DNA of 64,000 nucleotides from Salinispora oceanensis (GCF_000383575.1 NZ_KB911579.1:2078523-2142522), one strand, 5' to 3'; numbered from the stretch's first letter, positions 8,697-19,833 are shown. Numbers and translations: made by a program. The notes: a model not told the origin generated them from the letters alone.

Positions 8697-8742
8697 AACC
8701 GGGGGGTGGGCCGGCCCGTTGTGGCCGGCCCACCCCCCGGTT
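8697..8742. terminator. Strong hairpin terminator
   Basis: Perfect 20-bp inverted repeat (8697-8716 with 8723-8742) and a 6-nt loop, 15 bp past the stop of the minus-strand hydrolase at 8758. It isolates that operon from the ogt gene. Confidence 0.8.
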
Positions 8743-8757
8743 GTGGTGGTGTGGTGG

Positions 8758-9774
8758 CTAGAGGCTGTTGACGAAGGTGAGTAGGTCGTTGTTGAGCTGC
8801 TGCTTGTGGGTGTCGGTGATGCCGTGCGGGCCGTCGGGGTAGACCTTGAGGGTGGAGTTGGCGACGATTTCGTGGGCTTCCTCGGCCGAGTTCTCGATCG
8901 GTACGACCTGGTCGTCGCCGCCGTGGATGATCAGGGTGGGTACGTCGAAGCGCTTGAGGTCCTCGGTCAGGTCGGTTTCGGAGAAGGCTTTGATCGAGTC
9001 GTAGGCGGCCTTGTGGCCGGCCTGCATGCTCTGCAGCCAGAAGCTGTCCTTCATGCCCTGCGATACCTGGGCGTCGGGGCGGTTGGCGCCGAAGAAGGGT
9101 CCTTCGGCGAGGTCGCGGTAGAGCTGGGAGCGGTCGGCGCGGGAGCCTTCGCGGAGGCCGTCGAAGACGTCGATCGGTACGCCGTTGGGGTTGTCGGGGG
9201 TCTGGAGCATCAGTGGGGTGACCGCGCCGACGAGGGCGACCTGCGCGACGCGGTCGGTGCCGTGTCGGCCGACGTAGCGGGCGACTTCACCGCCGCCGGT
9301 GGAGAACCCGACGAGGGTGACGTCTTTGAGCTTGAGCTTTTTGATGACGGTGGCGAGGTCGTCGGCGTAGTGGTTCATGTCGTTGCCCTCCCAGGTTTGG
9401 GAGGAGCGGCCGTGGCCTCGGCGGTCGTGGGCGATGACGCGGTAGCCGTTGTCGGCCAGGTGCATCATCTGGGATTCCCAGCTGTCGGAGTTCAGTGGCC
9501 AGCCGTGGCTGAAGACCACGGGTCGTCCGTCGCGGGGGCCCCAGTCCTTGTAGAAGATGTCGACGCCGTCGCGGGTGGTGACGAAGCCCTCGTTGCGGTC
9601 GGCGTGCTTGCCGGCCGCGGCGGCGGGGTCGGCTTGGGCCTCACCGCCGCTGTTGGTGGCGATGGCGGTGCCGCCGGCGGCGATACTAAGCACGGCCACA
9701 CCGGCCAGGAGCGCGGCCCACCCGGGGCGACGGCGGTGGCTGGTCATGCGGCTGGAAGTGTCGAGGGTGTCCAT
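8758..9774 (-). CDS. Exported alpha/beta hydrolase, non-heme chloroperoxidase-like
   Basis: 338-residue hydrolase with an N-terminal export signal (basic SHRRRPGW, then a hydrophobic stretch of about 18 residues). The alpha/beta-hydrolase core follows: oxyanion region [11 protein letters not shown], nucleophile elbow GFSTGGGE (Ser), acid HGGDDQVVP (Asp) and catalytic His in PDGPHGITD. The blocks match the non-heme chloroperoxidase/esterase group. The natural substrate is unknown. It shares direction with the paralogous gene at 9826-10659, 51 bp upstream, and probably its promoter. Confidence 0.88.
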   Translation of the reverse strand: MDTLDTSSRMTSHRRRPGWAALLAGVAVLSIAAGGTAIATNSGGEAQADPAAAAGKHADRNEGFVTTRDGVDIFYKDWGPRDGRPVVFSHGWPLNSDSWESQMMHLADNGYRVIAHDRRGHGRSSQTWEGNDMNHYADDLATVIKKLKLKDVTLVGFSTGGGEVARYVGRHGTDRVAQVALVGAVTPLMLQTPDNPNGVPIDVFDGLREGSRADRSQLYRDLAEGPFFGANRPDAQVSQGMKDSFWLQSMQAGHKAAYDSIKAFSETDLTEDLKRFDVPTLIIHGGDDQVVPIENSAEEAHEIVANSTLKVYPDGPHGITDTHKQQLNNDLLTFVNSL

Positions 9775-9825
9775 GTCGGGTTTCCTTGTCTGAGTGTGGT
9801 TCTGGGCCGGGATGCTGGGTTGGCC

Positions 9826-11427
<1,602 letters not shown>

Positions 11428-11451
11428 ACCCCCGGCACCACCTGACTGAGC

Positions 11452-11856
11452 TCAGAGGAGGCTCACCCCGAGCAGCAGGGTGCCGGCGGTGAGGCTCGCG
11501 CCGCCGGCGACGGCAAGCCAGATGAGTTTGTTGGGCTTCGTGTCCCGGGGCCGGACCACCGAGAGGAAGAAGCCGAGCGGCATCAGGATCGGGGCGGCGA
11601 CGAAGAGCAGCCGGATCAGCGTACGGGTGCCGTCCCCCACGTCGGCCTGTTCGATGTAGGGGAGGGCGACGAGGGCGAAGAGGACCAGCACCCCGGCGTG
11701 CGCGTGCCCGGCGGTCCAGAGGCCCCGGCGGACCGGGTTGTCCAGGTAGCCGGCCGTGCGTCCGGCGAGGTGCCGGAGCAGGGCCAGTCCGCCGAACCCG
11801 ATCGTCACGACGGTGATCAGCAGGATTCCGGCGGTGTTCAGCGTTGACGGGGACAT
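11452..11856 (-). CDS. Small four-helix membrane protein
   Basis: 134 residues with four hydrophobic segments (for example AGILLITVVTIGFGGLALL, GVLVLFALVALPYI, LFVAAPILMPLGFFL, WLAVAGGASLTAGTLLLG). ATG 11856 is preceded by GGAGG. Its promoter region faces a SigE-family sigma factor gene divergently. No family motif recognised, so no function is proposed. Confidence 0.75.
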   Translation of the reverse strand: MSPSTLNTAGILLITVVTIGFGGLALLRHLAGRTAGYLDNPVRRGLWTAGHAHAGVLVLFALVALPYIEQADVGDGTRTLIRLLFVAAPILMPLGFFLSVVRPRDTKPNKLIWLAVAGGASLTAGTLLLGVSLL

Positions 11857-11976
11857 GCGGACACCTCCAACTAGTCAACGTAAAGATGAACCTCCACCCG
11901 AATCTTGTCAACATCTAGATTGCCCGACGGGCAAGCTCTCAGGGGCCGCCGGCGTCAGAGGTAAGGGAGGTGACCG

Positions 11977-12492
11977 GTGTCCGAACGCATTGACGGGGAA
12001 TTCACCACGTTCGTCAACGAACGGGGTGGTGTTCTACTGCGGGCCGCCTACGCCCTGGCCGGCAGCCAGCACGGCGCCGAGGACCTGCTCCAGACCGCAC
12101 TGGCCAAGGCGTACGCCCGCTGGCCCCGGATCCGGGGGGACGCCGAGCCGTACGTACGCCAGATCCTCTACCGGGACCAGGTGTCCGGCTGGCGGCGCCG
12201 TTCCCGCCGGCCGGAGTTCCCGGTCGCCGTGCCGCCCGACCGGGTCGGCGGACCCGACCGCGGGCATGAGGTTGACCTGCGGCTGCTGCTGCGCGAGGCG
12301 CTGCTGGCGCTGCCACCACGGCAACGCGCGGTACTGACCCTGCGCTACCTGGAAGACCTGAGTGTCGAGCAGACCGCCGAGCTGCTCGGCTGCCGGGCCG
12401 GCACGGTCGCCAGTCAGACCTCCCGGGCGCTGGCCCGGCTGCGGCAACTGGTTCCCGCACTCGACGGACATCTCACCGAGGAGCGGGGATGA
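11977..12492 (+). CDS. RNA polymerase sigma factor, SigE family (ECF)
   Basis: 171-residue ECF sigma factor. Region 2 (LLRAAYALAGSQHGAEDLLQ) and region 4 (LPPRQRAVLTLRYLEDLSVE, then HTH GCRAGTVASQTSRAL) are both present. GTG 11977 is preceded by AAGGGAGGTGA. The stop overlaps the next gene as ATGA, so translation is coupled to a membrane protein that fits the role of its anti-sigma factor. The target regulon is unknown. Confidence 0.93.
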   Translation: MSERIDGEFTTFVNERGGVLLRAAYALAGSQHGAEDLLQTALAKAYARWPRIRGDAEPYVRQILYRDQVSGWRRRSRRPEFPVAVPPDRVGGPDRGHEVDLRLLLREALLALPPRQRAVLTLRYLEDLSVEQTAELLGCRAGTVASQTSRALARLRQLVPALDGHLTEERG

Positions 12493-13631
12493 ACGGACCA
12501 ACCGAACAGGACCTGCGGACCGCCCTGCGGGAGCTGGCCGACGAGGCCCGCCCGACAACCAGCCTCGCCGACGCCGCGCGAAGCCGGGGCCGACGGCTGC
12601 GGCACCGACGACGACTGGCGGTGACCGGTGGCGCGCTGGCGACACTGGTCGCCCTGGCCGCTCCCTTCGTCTGGCTCCGGCCAACCGCCCCCGAGCCGGG
12701 CCCGGCCGCCTGGCTTCCGCCGTCCAGCTCAGCAGCTCCGAACCCATCCCTGATACCGGCACCCACCGGAGACTGGACCCAGCAGCCCCTGCCGCTGCCC
12801 GGCGGATGGCTGCTGGTCGGTGCCACCCCAACCGGCACGTCCTACACGCAGGACGGCGAGCGCATCATCCAGCAGGGGTACGCGTTGGACCGTACCCAGG
12901 ACCAGTACGTCAGCACCGACGAGTACGACGAGATCTGGGCCTCGCCCAGCGGTGCGGTCGCGGGGGTGGTGGACTACGAGCGGCGGGGCGAGTTCGGGTT
13001 GCTCGACCTGGACAGCGGCGCGGTCAACTGGGTGCGTACCGGTCAGAGCAGCATGACGCCGCAGTGGTCACCCGACGGCAGCCGAATCGCCCTGACCGTC
13101 TTTGACAAGGCGAGCGGAGACAGCGCCCTCGGCGTGCTGAGTGCCACCGGCGAGTGGCAGCTGTTCCCGGTGGACACCGAGAGGTACTTCTGCACCGACT
13201 ACTGCTACTTCACCTGGACCCGGGACGGCCGGGAGGTGGTGTGGCAACAGACCGACCCCACCGCACCCAGGTCCGAGGCGGCACCGCACATCCGGCGGGG
13301 GGTGCAGCTCTTCTCCCCCGACGACGGTCGGCCGACCCGGTTCCTCCCGATCAAGGGGGACCCCACCGGACCGTGGTCCTGGTCGCCGGACGGCCAGCGG
13401 GTGGTGGTCAAGGGCCCGCAGGGGCCGGAGATCGTCGAAGTGGCGACCGGACGCGTGCTCGGGCCGACGGCGAGCGCGGAGGCGGCGTGGGGCCCCGACA
13501 ATCAGTTGCTGTACCAGGACCGGGGGACCGGGGAGATGGTGCTGATCGACCTGGACGGCCGGGAACTCGTCCGGCAGGCCCTCCCGGGCGAGGTCGGACA
13601 GCGCCCGATTGTTCTGGTGGCACCCCGTTGA
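12489..13631 (+). CDS. Membrane-anchored beta-propeller protein, candidate anti-sigma/sensor
   Basis: 380 residues. The cytoplasmic N-terminus (1-35) is charged, a single membrane helix follows (about 42-60, LAVTGGALATLVALAAPFV), and the long outer part contains TolB/PD40-like propeller strands (WSPDGSRIALTV, WSPDGQRVVVKG). Translationally coupled to the sigma factor upstream. No zinc-finger HXXXCXXC motif is present, so the anti-sigma role rests on position and topology only. Confidence 0.8.
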   Translation: MNGPTEQDLRTALRELADEARPTTSLADAARSRGRRLRHRRRLAVTGGALATLVALAAPFVWLRPTAPEPGPAAWLPPSSSAAPNPSLIPAPTGDWTQQPLPLPGGWLLVGATPTGTSYTQDGERIIQQGYALDRTQDQYVSTDEYDEIWASPSGAVAGVVDYERRGEFGLLDLDSGAVNWVRTGQSSMTPQWSPDGSRIALTVFDKASGDSALGVLSATGEWQLFPVDTERYFCTDYCYFTWTRDGREVVWQQTDPTAPRSEAAPHIRRGVQLFSPDDGRPTRFLPIKGDPTGPWSWSPDGQRVVVKGPQGPEIVEVATGRVLGPTASAEAAWGPDNQLLYQDRGTGEMVLIDLDGRELVRQALPGEVGQRPIVLVAPR

Positions 13632-13640
13632 CCCAACGGG

Positions 13641-15098
13641 CTACTCGACGATTCCCTGCTCGCGGGACCAGCGCAGCAGCTCGGCCTCGGCCTCGTCCCG
13701 CCCCAGCGGGCCCCGCTCCAGCCGTACCTCCTTGAGGTGTTTCCAGGCCTGCCCGACGACCGGACCCGGCGGTACGCCGAGCAGCTCCATGATCGCATTG
13801 CCGTCCAGGTCGGGGCGGACCCGGGCCAGGTCCTCCTCGGCCGCGAGCCGGGCGATCCGCTCCTCCAGCGCGTCGTAGTCGGCGGCGAGCCCGGCGGCCT
13901 TGCGCCGGTTGCGGGTGGTGCAGTCGGAACGGGTCAGCTTGTGGAGCCGCGCCAGCAGGTCACCGGCGTCGGTGACGTACCGGCGCACCGCCGAGTCGGT
14001 CCACTCGCCCCGGCCGTACCCGTAGAACCGCAGGTGCAGCGCGACCAGTGCGGTGACCTTCGTGGTGGTCTCCCGGGGGAAGCGCAGCGCCTTCATCCGG
14101 GCCTTGGTCATCCGGGCACCGACCACCTCGTGGTGGTGGAAGCTGACCCGACCGTCCGGCCCGACCGCCTTCGTCGCCGGCTTTCCGACGTCGTGCATGA
14201 GCGCGGCCATCCGGAGGATGAAGTCGCAGCCGTCCTCCTCGTACGAGACGGCGTTGCGCACCACGGTCAGCGTGTGCTCGTACACGTCCTTGTGCTGGGC
14301 GTGTTCGTCGATCTCCAGCTTGAGGCCGGTCAGCTCGGGCAGGAAGCGCTCGGCCAACCCGGTGTCGACCAGCAGCCGCAGGCCGGCGACCGGGTCGGCG
14401 CCGCAGAGCAGCTTGGTGAACTCGTCCCGGATCCGCTCCGCCGTGATCCGGTCCAGGTCGGCGGCCATTCGTACCATCGCCGCCCGGACATCCGGGTGTA
14501 CGGCGAACCGCAGCTGCGCGGCGAACCGGGCCGCCCGCAGCATCCGCAGCGGGTCGTCGCGGAATGATGCCTCCGGCGCCGCCGGGGTACGGACCACCTT
14601 GGCCGCGAGATCCGCCAACCCGCCGTGCGGGTCGGTGAAGCGATGCTCGGGCAGGCTGACCGCCATCGCGTTGACGGTGAAGTCCCGCCGCTTCAGGTCC
14701 TCGGCGAGGCTCGTGCCGTACTGCACCACCGGGTTGCGGCTGACCTGGTCGTACACCTCCGCGCGGAAGGTCGTGATCTCCAGCCGCAGACCGTCGCGCT
14801 GCACTCCGATGGTGCCGAACTCCCGCCCGGTCTCCCAGATCGCCTCGGCCCAACCACGCACGATCCGTAGCGTCTCGTCCGGCTGCGCGTCGGTGCAGAA
14901 GTCCAGGTCGTCGCCGAGGCGGCCGAGCAGTGCGTCGCGGACCGATCCACCGACCAGGTGCAGTTCGTGACCGGCGCTCGCGAAACGGCGGCCCAACTCG
15001 TCGGCGACCGGGGAGACCCGGAGCAGTTCGGCTACGGCGGTGCGCTGCGCGGCGGTGAGTTCGCGGCGGTCGGCGGCGTGCGGTGCGGAGTCGGACAT
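13641..15098 (-). CDS. cca: CCA tRNA nucleotidyltransferase
   Basis: 485-residue enzyme that builds or repairs the 3' CCA end of tRNAs. The class II nucleotidyltransferase head is clear: HLVGGSVRDALLG, then DLDF with the metal-binding aspartates and RRDFTVNAMA. The HD phosphohydrolase motif (ALMHDVGKPATK) sits in the C-terminal half, as in the actinobacterial CcA/PcnA form. Divergent from murJ, an arrangement kept in mycobacteria, although the intervening genes there are absent here. Confidence 0.95.
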   Translation of the reverse strand: MSDSAPHAADRRELTAAQRTAVAELLRVSPVADELGRRFASAGHELHLVGGSVRDALLGRLGDDLDFCTDAQPDETLRIVRGWAEAIWETGREFGTIGVQRDGLRLEITTFRAEVYDQVSRNPVVQYGTSLAEDLKRRDFTVNAMAVSLPEHRFTDPHGGLADLAAKVVRTPAAPEASFRDDPLRMLRAARFAAQLRFAVHPDVRAAMVRMAADLDRITAERIRDEFTKLLCGADPVAGLRLLVDTGLAERFLPELTGLKLEIDEHAQHKDVYEHTLTVVRNAVSYEEDGCDFILRMAALMHDVGKPATKAVGPDGRVSFHHHEVVGARMTKARMKALRFPRETTTKVTALVALHLRFYGYGRGEWTDSAVRRYVTDAGDLLARLHKLTRSDCTTRNRRKAAGLAADYDALEERIARLAAEEDLARVRPDLDGNAIMELLGVPPGPVVGQAWKHLKEVRLERGPLGRDEAEAELLRWSREQGIVE

Positions 15099-15242
15099 GG
15101 GAGGGCCAGCCTATCGGTCCGACCGGGCCCGGCGTCCGCCGGGCGCGGATGACGCCGGGCCGACGACTAGTCTGTGTCGAGGCCCTCGCCCGCGGACCCA
15201 TGGTCGGTGCCGGGCACCGACCAGATCCTGGAGGCGACAACG

Positions 15243-16985
15243 ATGAGCGGCCGGCTCTACCGCAGCGCGAACGCGCTGGGCGACGGTGGCCGACCGACGG
15301 GGGACGATGCGATCTTCATCTCGGCCGAGCCGCTGAACCAGCCGGCCGCCGAGGCGGTCGCGCCCCCGGATGAGGCGGTGGCCGAGGGGAGCGCCGCGGC
15401 GAACAGCCTGGTGATGGCCGCGGGCAGCCTGGTCAGTCGGGGCACGGGCTTCATCCGGAACCTGATGGTCGGCGCGGCCCTGGGCAACCTGGTTGGTAAC
15501 GCGTACACCACGGCGATCTTCCTCCCGAACCAGGTGTACGAGTTCCTGCTCGGTGGAGTGCTCACCAGCGTGCTGGTGCCGGTGCTGGTCCGGCGGCGCA
15601 AGGCCGACCCGGACCGGGGCGAGGCGTACGCCCAGCGGCTGCTCACCCTGGCGGTGGTGGCGCTCGCCGCCGCCGCCCTGATCGCGGTGGTCCTGGCTCC
15701 GGTCCTGACCGGCATCTACGCCGGCGGCAAGGACGAGGACTACCGGGGCCTGGTCACCAACCTGTCGTACCTGATGCTGCCGATGCTGTTCTTCACCGGT
15801 GTCAGCGCGCTGATCGCGGCCGTGTTGAACACGCGGGGGCACTTCGCCGCCCCGATGTGGGCGCCGATCCTGAACAACCTGGTGGTCATCGGCACCTTCG
15901 GCCTCTACATCGGCGTCTACAGCGCGGATGCGCTCCAGCCGGGCCAGGTCGGGCTGGACCGGGTCCTGCTGCTCGGCGGCGGCACCCTGCTCGGGGTGGC
16001 GGTGCAGGCCGCGGGTCTGCTGCCCGCCCTGCGCAAGGTCGGCTTCCGGTGGAAGCTGCGCTTCGACTTCCGCGCGTTGGGGCTGCGGGAGTTGGCCCGG
16101 CTCGGCGCCTGGATGTTCTGCTACGTCGCGGTCAACCAGCTCGGGCTCTTCGTGGTGGTCAACCTGCTCACCCGGGTGGCCGGCGAGGACGACGCCGGCC
16201 TGCTGATCTACAACAACGTCTTCCTGTTGCTGATGATGGCGCACGGCATCATCGCGGTCTCGATCATCACCGCGCTGATGCCCCGGATGAGCGCCGCCGC
16301 GGCGGACGGCCGATTCACCGACCTCACGGCCGACCTGTCCCGGGGCACCCGGATGGTCACGGCCGTACTCGCCCCGGTGGCGGTCTGCTACGCCGTGCTG
16401 GCCGCGCCGATCTCCGTGGTGGTGTTCCGGTACGGCGCGTTCACCGGGGAGAACGCCACCGCCACCGCCACCGTGCTGCTGGTCGCCGCGATCGGCCTGG
16501 TGCCCTTCGCGGTCAGCCAGCTCCTCACGTTCGCGTTCTACGCGCTGCCGGACACCCGTACGCCCGCGCTGGTCAACATTCCGGTGGTGGCGCTACGGGT
16601 GCTGCTTCAGGTCGGGCTCTTCGTCGCTCTTCCGGCCACCTTCGCGGCGGCCGGCATGATGCTCGGCAACGCGATCTCGTACCTGGCGGCGGTGGTGCTC
16701 TCCGCGCTGCTGCTGCGGCCCCGGGTCGGCCGGATCGGGCTGGGCGGGATCATGCGTACGGTGGGCAGGGTGCTGGTCGCCGCGCTCGGAGCCGCGCTGG
16801 TCGGTCTGCTGGTGGTCCGCCTGCTGCCGGGCCGGCCGGAGGAGCTCGGGTGGTTCGCCGCGGCGGTCCAGCTGCTGATCGGTGGGGCGGCGATCGGTCT
16901 CAGCTACCTCGGGCTCGCGATGCTGCTCCGGATTGGGGAGGTCACTGAGGTGGTCACCATGGTCCGCCGCCGACTCGGTCACTGA
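15243..16985 (+). CDS. murJ: Lipid II flippase MurJ (MviN)
   Basis: Integral membrane protein of 580 residues that exports lipid-linked peptidoglycan precursor. After a 60-residue hydrophilic N-terminus there are about 14 membrane helices of the MATE-like fold. Characteristic blocks include AAGSLVSRGTGFIRN and LFVVVNLLTRVAG. ATG 15243 is preceded by GGAGGC. Unlike the mycobacterial protein, it ends after the membrane core; a cytoplasmic pseudokinase and outer domain are encoded by the next gene. Confidence 0.95.
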   Translation: MSGRLYRSANALGDGGRPTGDDAIFISAEPLNQPAAEAVAPPDEAVAEGSAAANSLVMAAGSLVSRGTGFIRNLMVGAALGNLVGNAYTTAIFLPNQVYEFLLGGVLTSVLVPVLVRRRKADPDRGEAYAQRLLTLAVVALAAAALIAVVLAPVLTGIYAGGKDEDYRGLVTNLSYLMLPMLFFTGVSALIAAVLNTRGHFAAPMWAPILNNLVVIGTFGLYIGVYSADALQPGQVGLDRVLLLGGGTLLGVAVQAAGLLPALRKVGFRWKLRFDFRALGLRELARLGAWMFCYVAVNQLGLFVVVNLLTRVAGEDDAGLLIYNNVFLLLMMAHGIIAVSIITALMPRMSAAAADGRFTDLTADLSRGTRMVTAVLAPVAVCYAVLAAPISVVVFRYGAFTGENATATATVLLVAAIGLVPFAVSQLLTFAFYALPDTRTPALVNIPVVALRVLLQVGLFVALPATFAAAGMMLGNAISYLAAVVLSALLLRPRVGRIGLGGIMRTVGRVLVAALGAALVGLLVVRLLPGRPEELGWFAAAVQLLIGGAAIGLSYLGLAMLLRIGEVTEVVTMVRRRLGH

Positions 16986-17086
16986 GCGTCCCGATCTGAC
17001 CGTTTCTCGGGGCGTGGACGATCGGAGCTGTCCACCGACGGCAGCGCACTCTGCGTGAACGAGGATCACCAATCTGGGGATACGGC

Positions 17087-17137
17087 TGTGGATAACTTCC
17101 GCCCAGCCGCTCAGTTGCCGAGGAATCCTGTGGATAA
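17087..17137. promoter_or_regulatory. Pair of DnaA boxes between murJ and the pseudokinase gene
   Basis: TTATCCACA in inverse orientation occurs at 17087-17095 and again at 17129-17137. Both match the actinobacterial DnaA box exactly. They lie in the 470-bp gap 16986-17453, whose remainder shows no gene or other structure that I recognise. Confidence 0.65.
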
Positions 17138-17453
17138 CCAGCCGGGCGGGGAGGCATGTCCGGGGCGGACCCGGGAATCTGCCCCAGGTGCCCCACCACC
17201 GGACCCCAGCCCCTGCGGCAACTACTAGCGGTCAACCTCTAGATTGGCTAGTACATGCGCCAGCAACACCGCCGACAACGGATATAACCGGACAAGAAAC
17301 CCGAGCCCGGCAGCCGCTACCGGTGCGGCGGGAAGATGACATGCTGGGGAAGGCGGGGAACCCAGGTAAGGTCACTCTCGACGGGTGTGGCAAGCGTCGG
17401 CGCAGGCGCCGACGACGGCCGGCCGGTTCGTGGAGGGCAGAGCGGAAGCCACC

Positions 17454-19055
17454 ATGCCCAGCAACGCTGGTCCATCGATCGACACGATCACCGAGGGAGG
17501 ACGGGTGACCCAGGTCGGCGAGGGTCAGGAGGCGGACGAGAACGCTCCGCCGATCATGACCTTCGGTGCTCCGATCGCCGGTGATGTACTCGCCGAGCGG
17601 TACGAACTCGTCGAGCACATTAACAACGACAGCGCTGGCCGACTGCTCTGGCGTGGGGTCGATGTCGTGTTGCGCCGTCCCGTCGCCGTGGTGCTGCGCT
17701 ACCCGGGCGGCGACTCCGCCACCGAGATGCTCCAGGCCGCCGTCGCGGCCAGTCGGGTCATCCACCCCAACCTGGTCGGCGTCTACGACGCGATCGACGA
17801 GGGCGAGCGGGCCTACGTGGTCCGCGAGTGGGTCGACGGACAGTCGCTGCGGGAAATCGTGGCCGCGGGGGCGCTGGATCCGGCTCGGGCGACCGCCGTC
17901 GGTAACGCCGTCGCGAGCGCCCTGGCCGCCGTGCACGCCACCGGAATGGTGCACGGCAACGTCCACCCCGGCACGATCATGATCAGTGACGACGGCCGGG
18001 TGGTGTTGGCGGACGCGCGCACCGACGGGGCCGACAGCCAGGCCAGCGACATCCGGGCGGTCGGCGGTGTCCTCTATTTCGCACTGACCGGCCACTGGCC
18101 TCACGCCGAGGTCCCATTACACGGTGCCACCGCCGGACACGGGCGGGCGGCGACCCCGGACGCGGTCCGAGGTCCGGAAGGTGCGCTCGCCGCGCCGCGC
18201 CAGGTGCGGGCCGGGGTTCCGGCGTACCTGGACGACCTCACCATGGATCTGCTGGACGGCTCGCTCCCGCCCCCACCGTCGGATGTCCTCGCCGCGGAGC
18301 TGGCCCGGCTGGACGTCCCGGCCGATGAGCACTTCCTGGAAAGCAACGGCCCGCTACGGTTCACCGCCGAGACCGGAGACGAGCCGTCACCGCTCGCCGC
18401 GGCCGGCGGGCGGAAGTTCGCCGTCGGGATCGCCAGCCTCCTCGCCGTCGCGCTCGTCGGCCTCCTGATCGGCATCAGCGTGCTCAGGGGAGACGGGGAC
18501 AGCGACCGGAACCCGACGACGGCCGCCAACCCTTCCCCCACCGCCACGGCCGGTGAAGACCCGTCCGATCCCCCGGCAGCCGAACCGCCGACAATCACCG
18601 CTGCGAAGATCATTGACCCGGACAGCGGGGACCGCGCCGAGGTTCGCGACGCCGAGAAGGTGTTCGACGGCAGCGTGGATGAGGGCTGGGAGACCCAGAC
18701 CTACAAGGGGCACCCGGATTTCGGCCGGATCAAGCGGGGCATGGGCGTCTGGCTCGACCTCGGCGAGCCCCGCACCCTCACGTCCCTGCAGGTCCAGCTC
18801 TCGGCGCGGGGCGCGTCGGCCCGGTTGTTCACGGGCACCAACGAGCACCCCTCCTCGAACGCGGGCGACAATGCGCTCTTCGAGGAGTACGAGCAGAACC
18901 CGATCGGGCCGGCCAAGGAAGACGCCGGCACGACGATGACCTTCGACGCGTTCGACGCGGACACGGAATACCAGTACCTGCTCGTCTGGCTGACCGAGCT
19001 GCCGCCGAGCGACGGCGGTTACAAGGTCGGCATCCAGGAGATCAAGGTCTCGTGA
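17454..19055 (+). CDS. Membrane pseudokinase, counterpart of the MurJ C-terminal domain
   Basis: 533 residues from ATG 17454, or 516 from GTG 17505, which has the better ribosome site (GGGAGG). The cytoplasmic kinase fold (about 40-260) lacks catalytic residues: the HRD motif is HGN (VHGNVHPG, near 168) and DFG is replaced by ADA. One membrane helix (about 321-346) leads to an outer galactose-binding-like beta domain (about 370-533). In Mycobacterium, MviN carries the same pseudokinase, helix and outer domain fused behind the flippase, where it recruits FhaA. Here the parts are two genes. The role is probably regulation of MurJ. Confidence 0.85.
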   Translation: MPSNAGPSIDTITEGGRVTQVGEGQEADENAPPIMTFGAPIAGDVLAERYELVEHINNDSAGRLLWRGVDVVLRRPVAVVLRYPGGDSATEMLQAAVAASRVIHPNLVGVYDAIDEGERAYVVREWVDGQSLREIVAAGALDPARATAVGNAVASALAAVHATGMVHGNVHPGTIMISDDGRVVLADARTDGADSQASDIRAVGGVLYFALTGHWPHAEVPLHGATAGHGRAATPDAVRGPEGALAAPRQVRAGVPAYLDDLTMDLLDGSLPPPPSDVLAAELARLDVPADEHFLESNGPLRFTAETGDEPSPLAAAGGRKFAVGIASLLAVALVGLLIGISVLRGDGDSDRNPTTAANPSPTATAGEDPSDPPAAEPPTITAAKIIDPDSGDRAEVRDAEKVFDGSVDEGWETQTYKGHPDFGRIKRGMGVWLDLGEPRTLTSLQVQLSARGASARLFTGTNEHPSSNAGDNALFEEYEQNPIGPAKEDAGTTMTFDAFDADTEYQYLLVWLTELPPSDGGYKVGIQEIKVS

Positions 19056-19098
19056 TCCGCTCACCGCGTCCCCGGCACTGTCTCCGCCGGACGTGGTG

Positions 19099-19833
19099 AT
19101 GGCGCCGAACGGGTCGGCCGAGCGACCGGTGGGTAGCGACAGCCCGCCGGTAGCCGGCCCCGCCTCCGATCTCGATCTGCTGCGCGCACACGTCGCTGGC
19201 GATCGGGACGCCTTTGCCGAGTTACTTCGCCGGCACCGCGACCGGCTCTGGGCGGTGGCGCTCCGCACCCTCGGCGACCGGGAGGAGGCGGCCGACGCGC
19301 TGCAGGACGCGTTACTCTCTGCCCATCGGGCCGCCGGGCGGTTCCGGGGTGACTCTGCGGTGACCACCTGGCTGCACCGGATCGTGGTCAACGCCTGCCT
19401 GGACCGGATCCGACGCCGCCAGGCGCATCCGACGGTGCCACTGCCGGACGGCGTACGCGACGTGGCGGGTGCCACCGGTGGTACGGAGCCGGCCGCTCCC
19501 GTGCCCGACCACGACACCGCTCTGGTGGTCCGCGAGGCACTGGCCGCGCTCCCGGTCGAGCAGCGTGCCGCGCTGATCCTGGTTGATGTGCAGGGCTACC
19601 CGGTAGCCGAGGTTGCCCGCATCCTTGAGGTAGCTGAGGGGACGGTGAAGAGCCGGTGTGCCCGGGGCCGGGCCCGGCTGGCGGCGGCGCTCGGCTATCT
19701 CCGGAGGCCACCGGAGCAGCCACTCTCGGATGGAGGCATGCCAGCCGTCACAGGACGGAACCAGCAGCCGCGCGGTGGCGTCCGATCGGTGTCGGGGCGA
19801 CCCCGGCGCGAAGCCAACCAGGAGGAGCTGTGA
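19099..19833 (+). CDS. sigM: RNA polymerase sigma factor SigM (ECF)
   Basis: 244-residue ECF sigma factor in the position of mycobacterial sigM, downstream of murJ. Region 2 (FAELLRRHRDRLWAVALRTL, then DREEAADALQDALLSAHRAA) and region 4 (LPVEQRAALILVDVQGYPVA, then HTH AEGTVKSRCARGRARL) are complete. The first codons read GTG GTG ATG; ATG 19099 is taken, and the exact start is uncertain. The stop overlaps the following anti-sigma gene. It is expected to serve envelope or oxidative stress. Confidence 0.92.
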   Translation: MAPNGSAERPVGSDSPPVAGPASDLDLLRAHVAGDRDAFAELLRRHRDRLWAVALRTLGDREEAADALQDALLSAHRAAGRFRGDSAVTTWLHRIVVNACLDRIRRRQAHPTVPLPDGVRDVAGATGGTEPAAPVPDHDTALVVREALAALPVEQRAALILVDVQGYPVAEVARILEVAEGTVKSRCARGRARLAAALGYLRRPPEQPLSDGGMPAVTGRNQQPRGGVRSVSGRPRREANQEEL

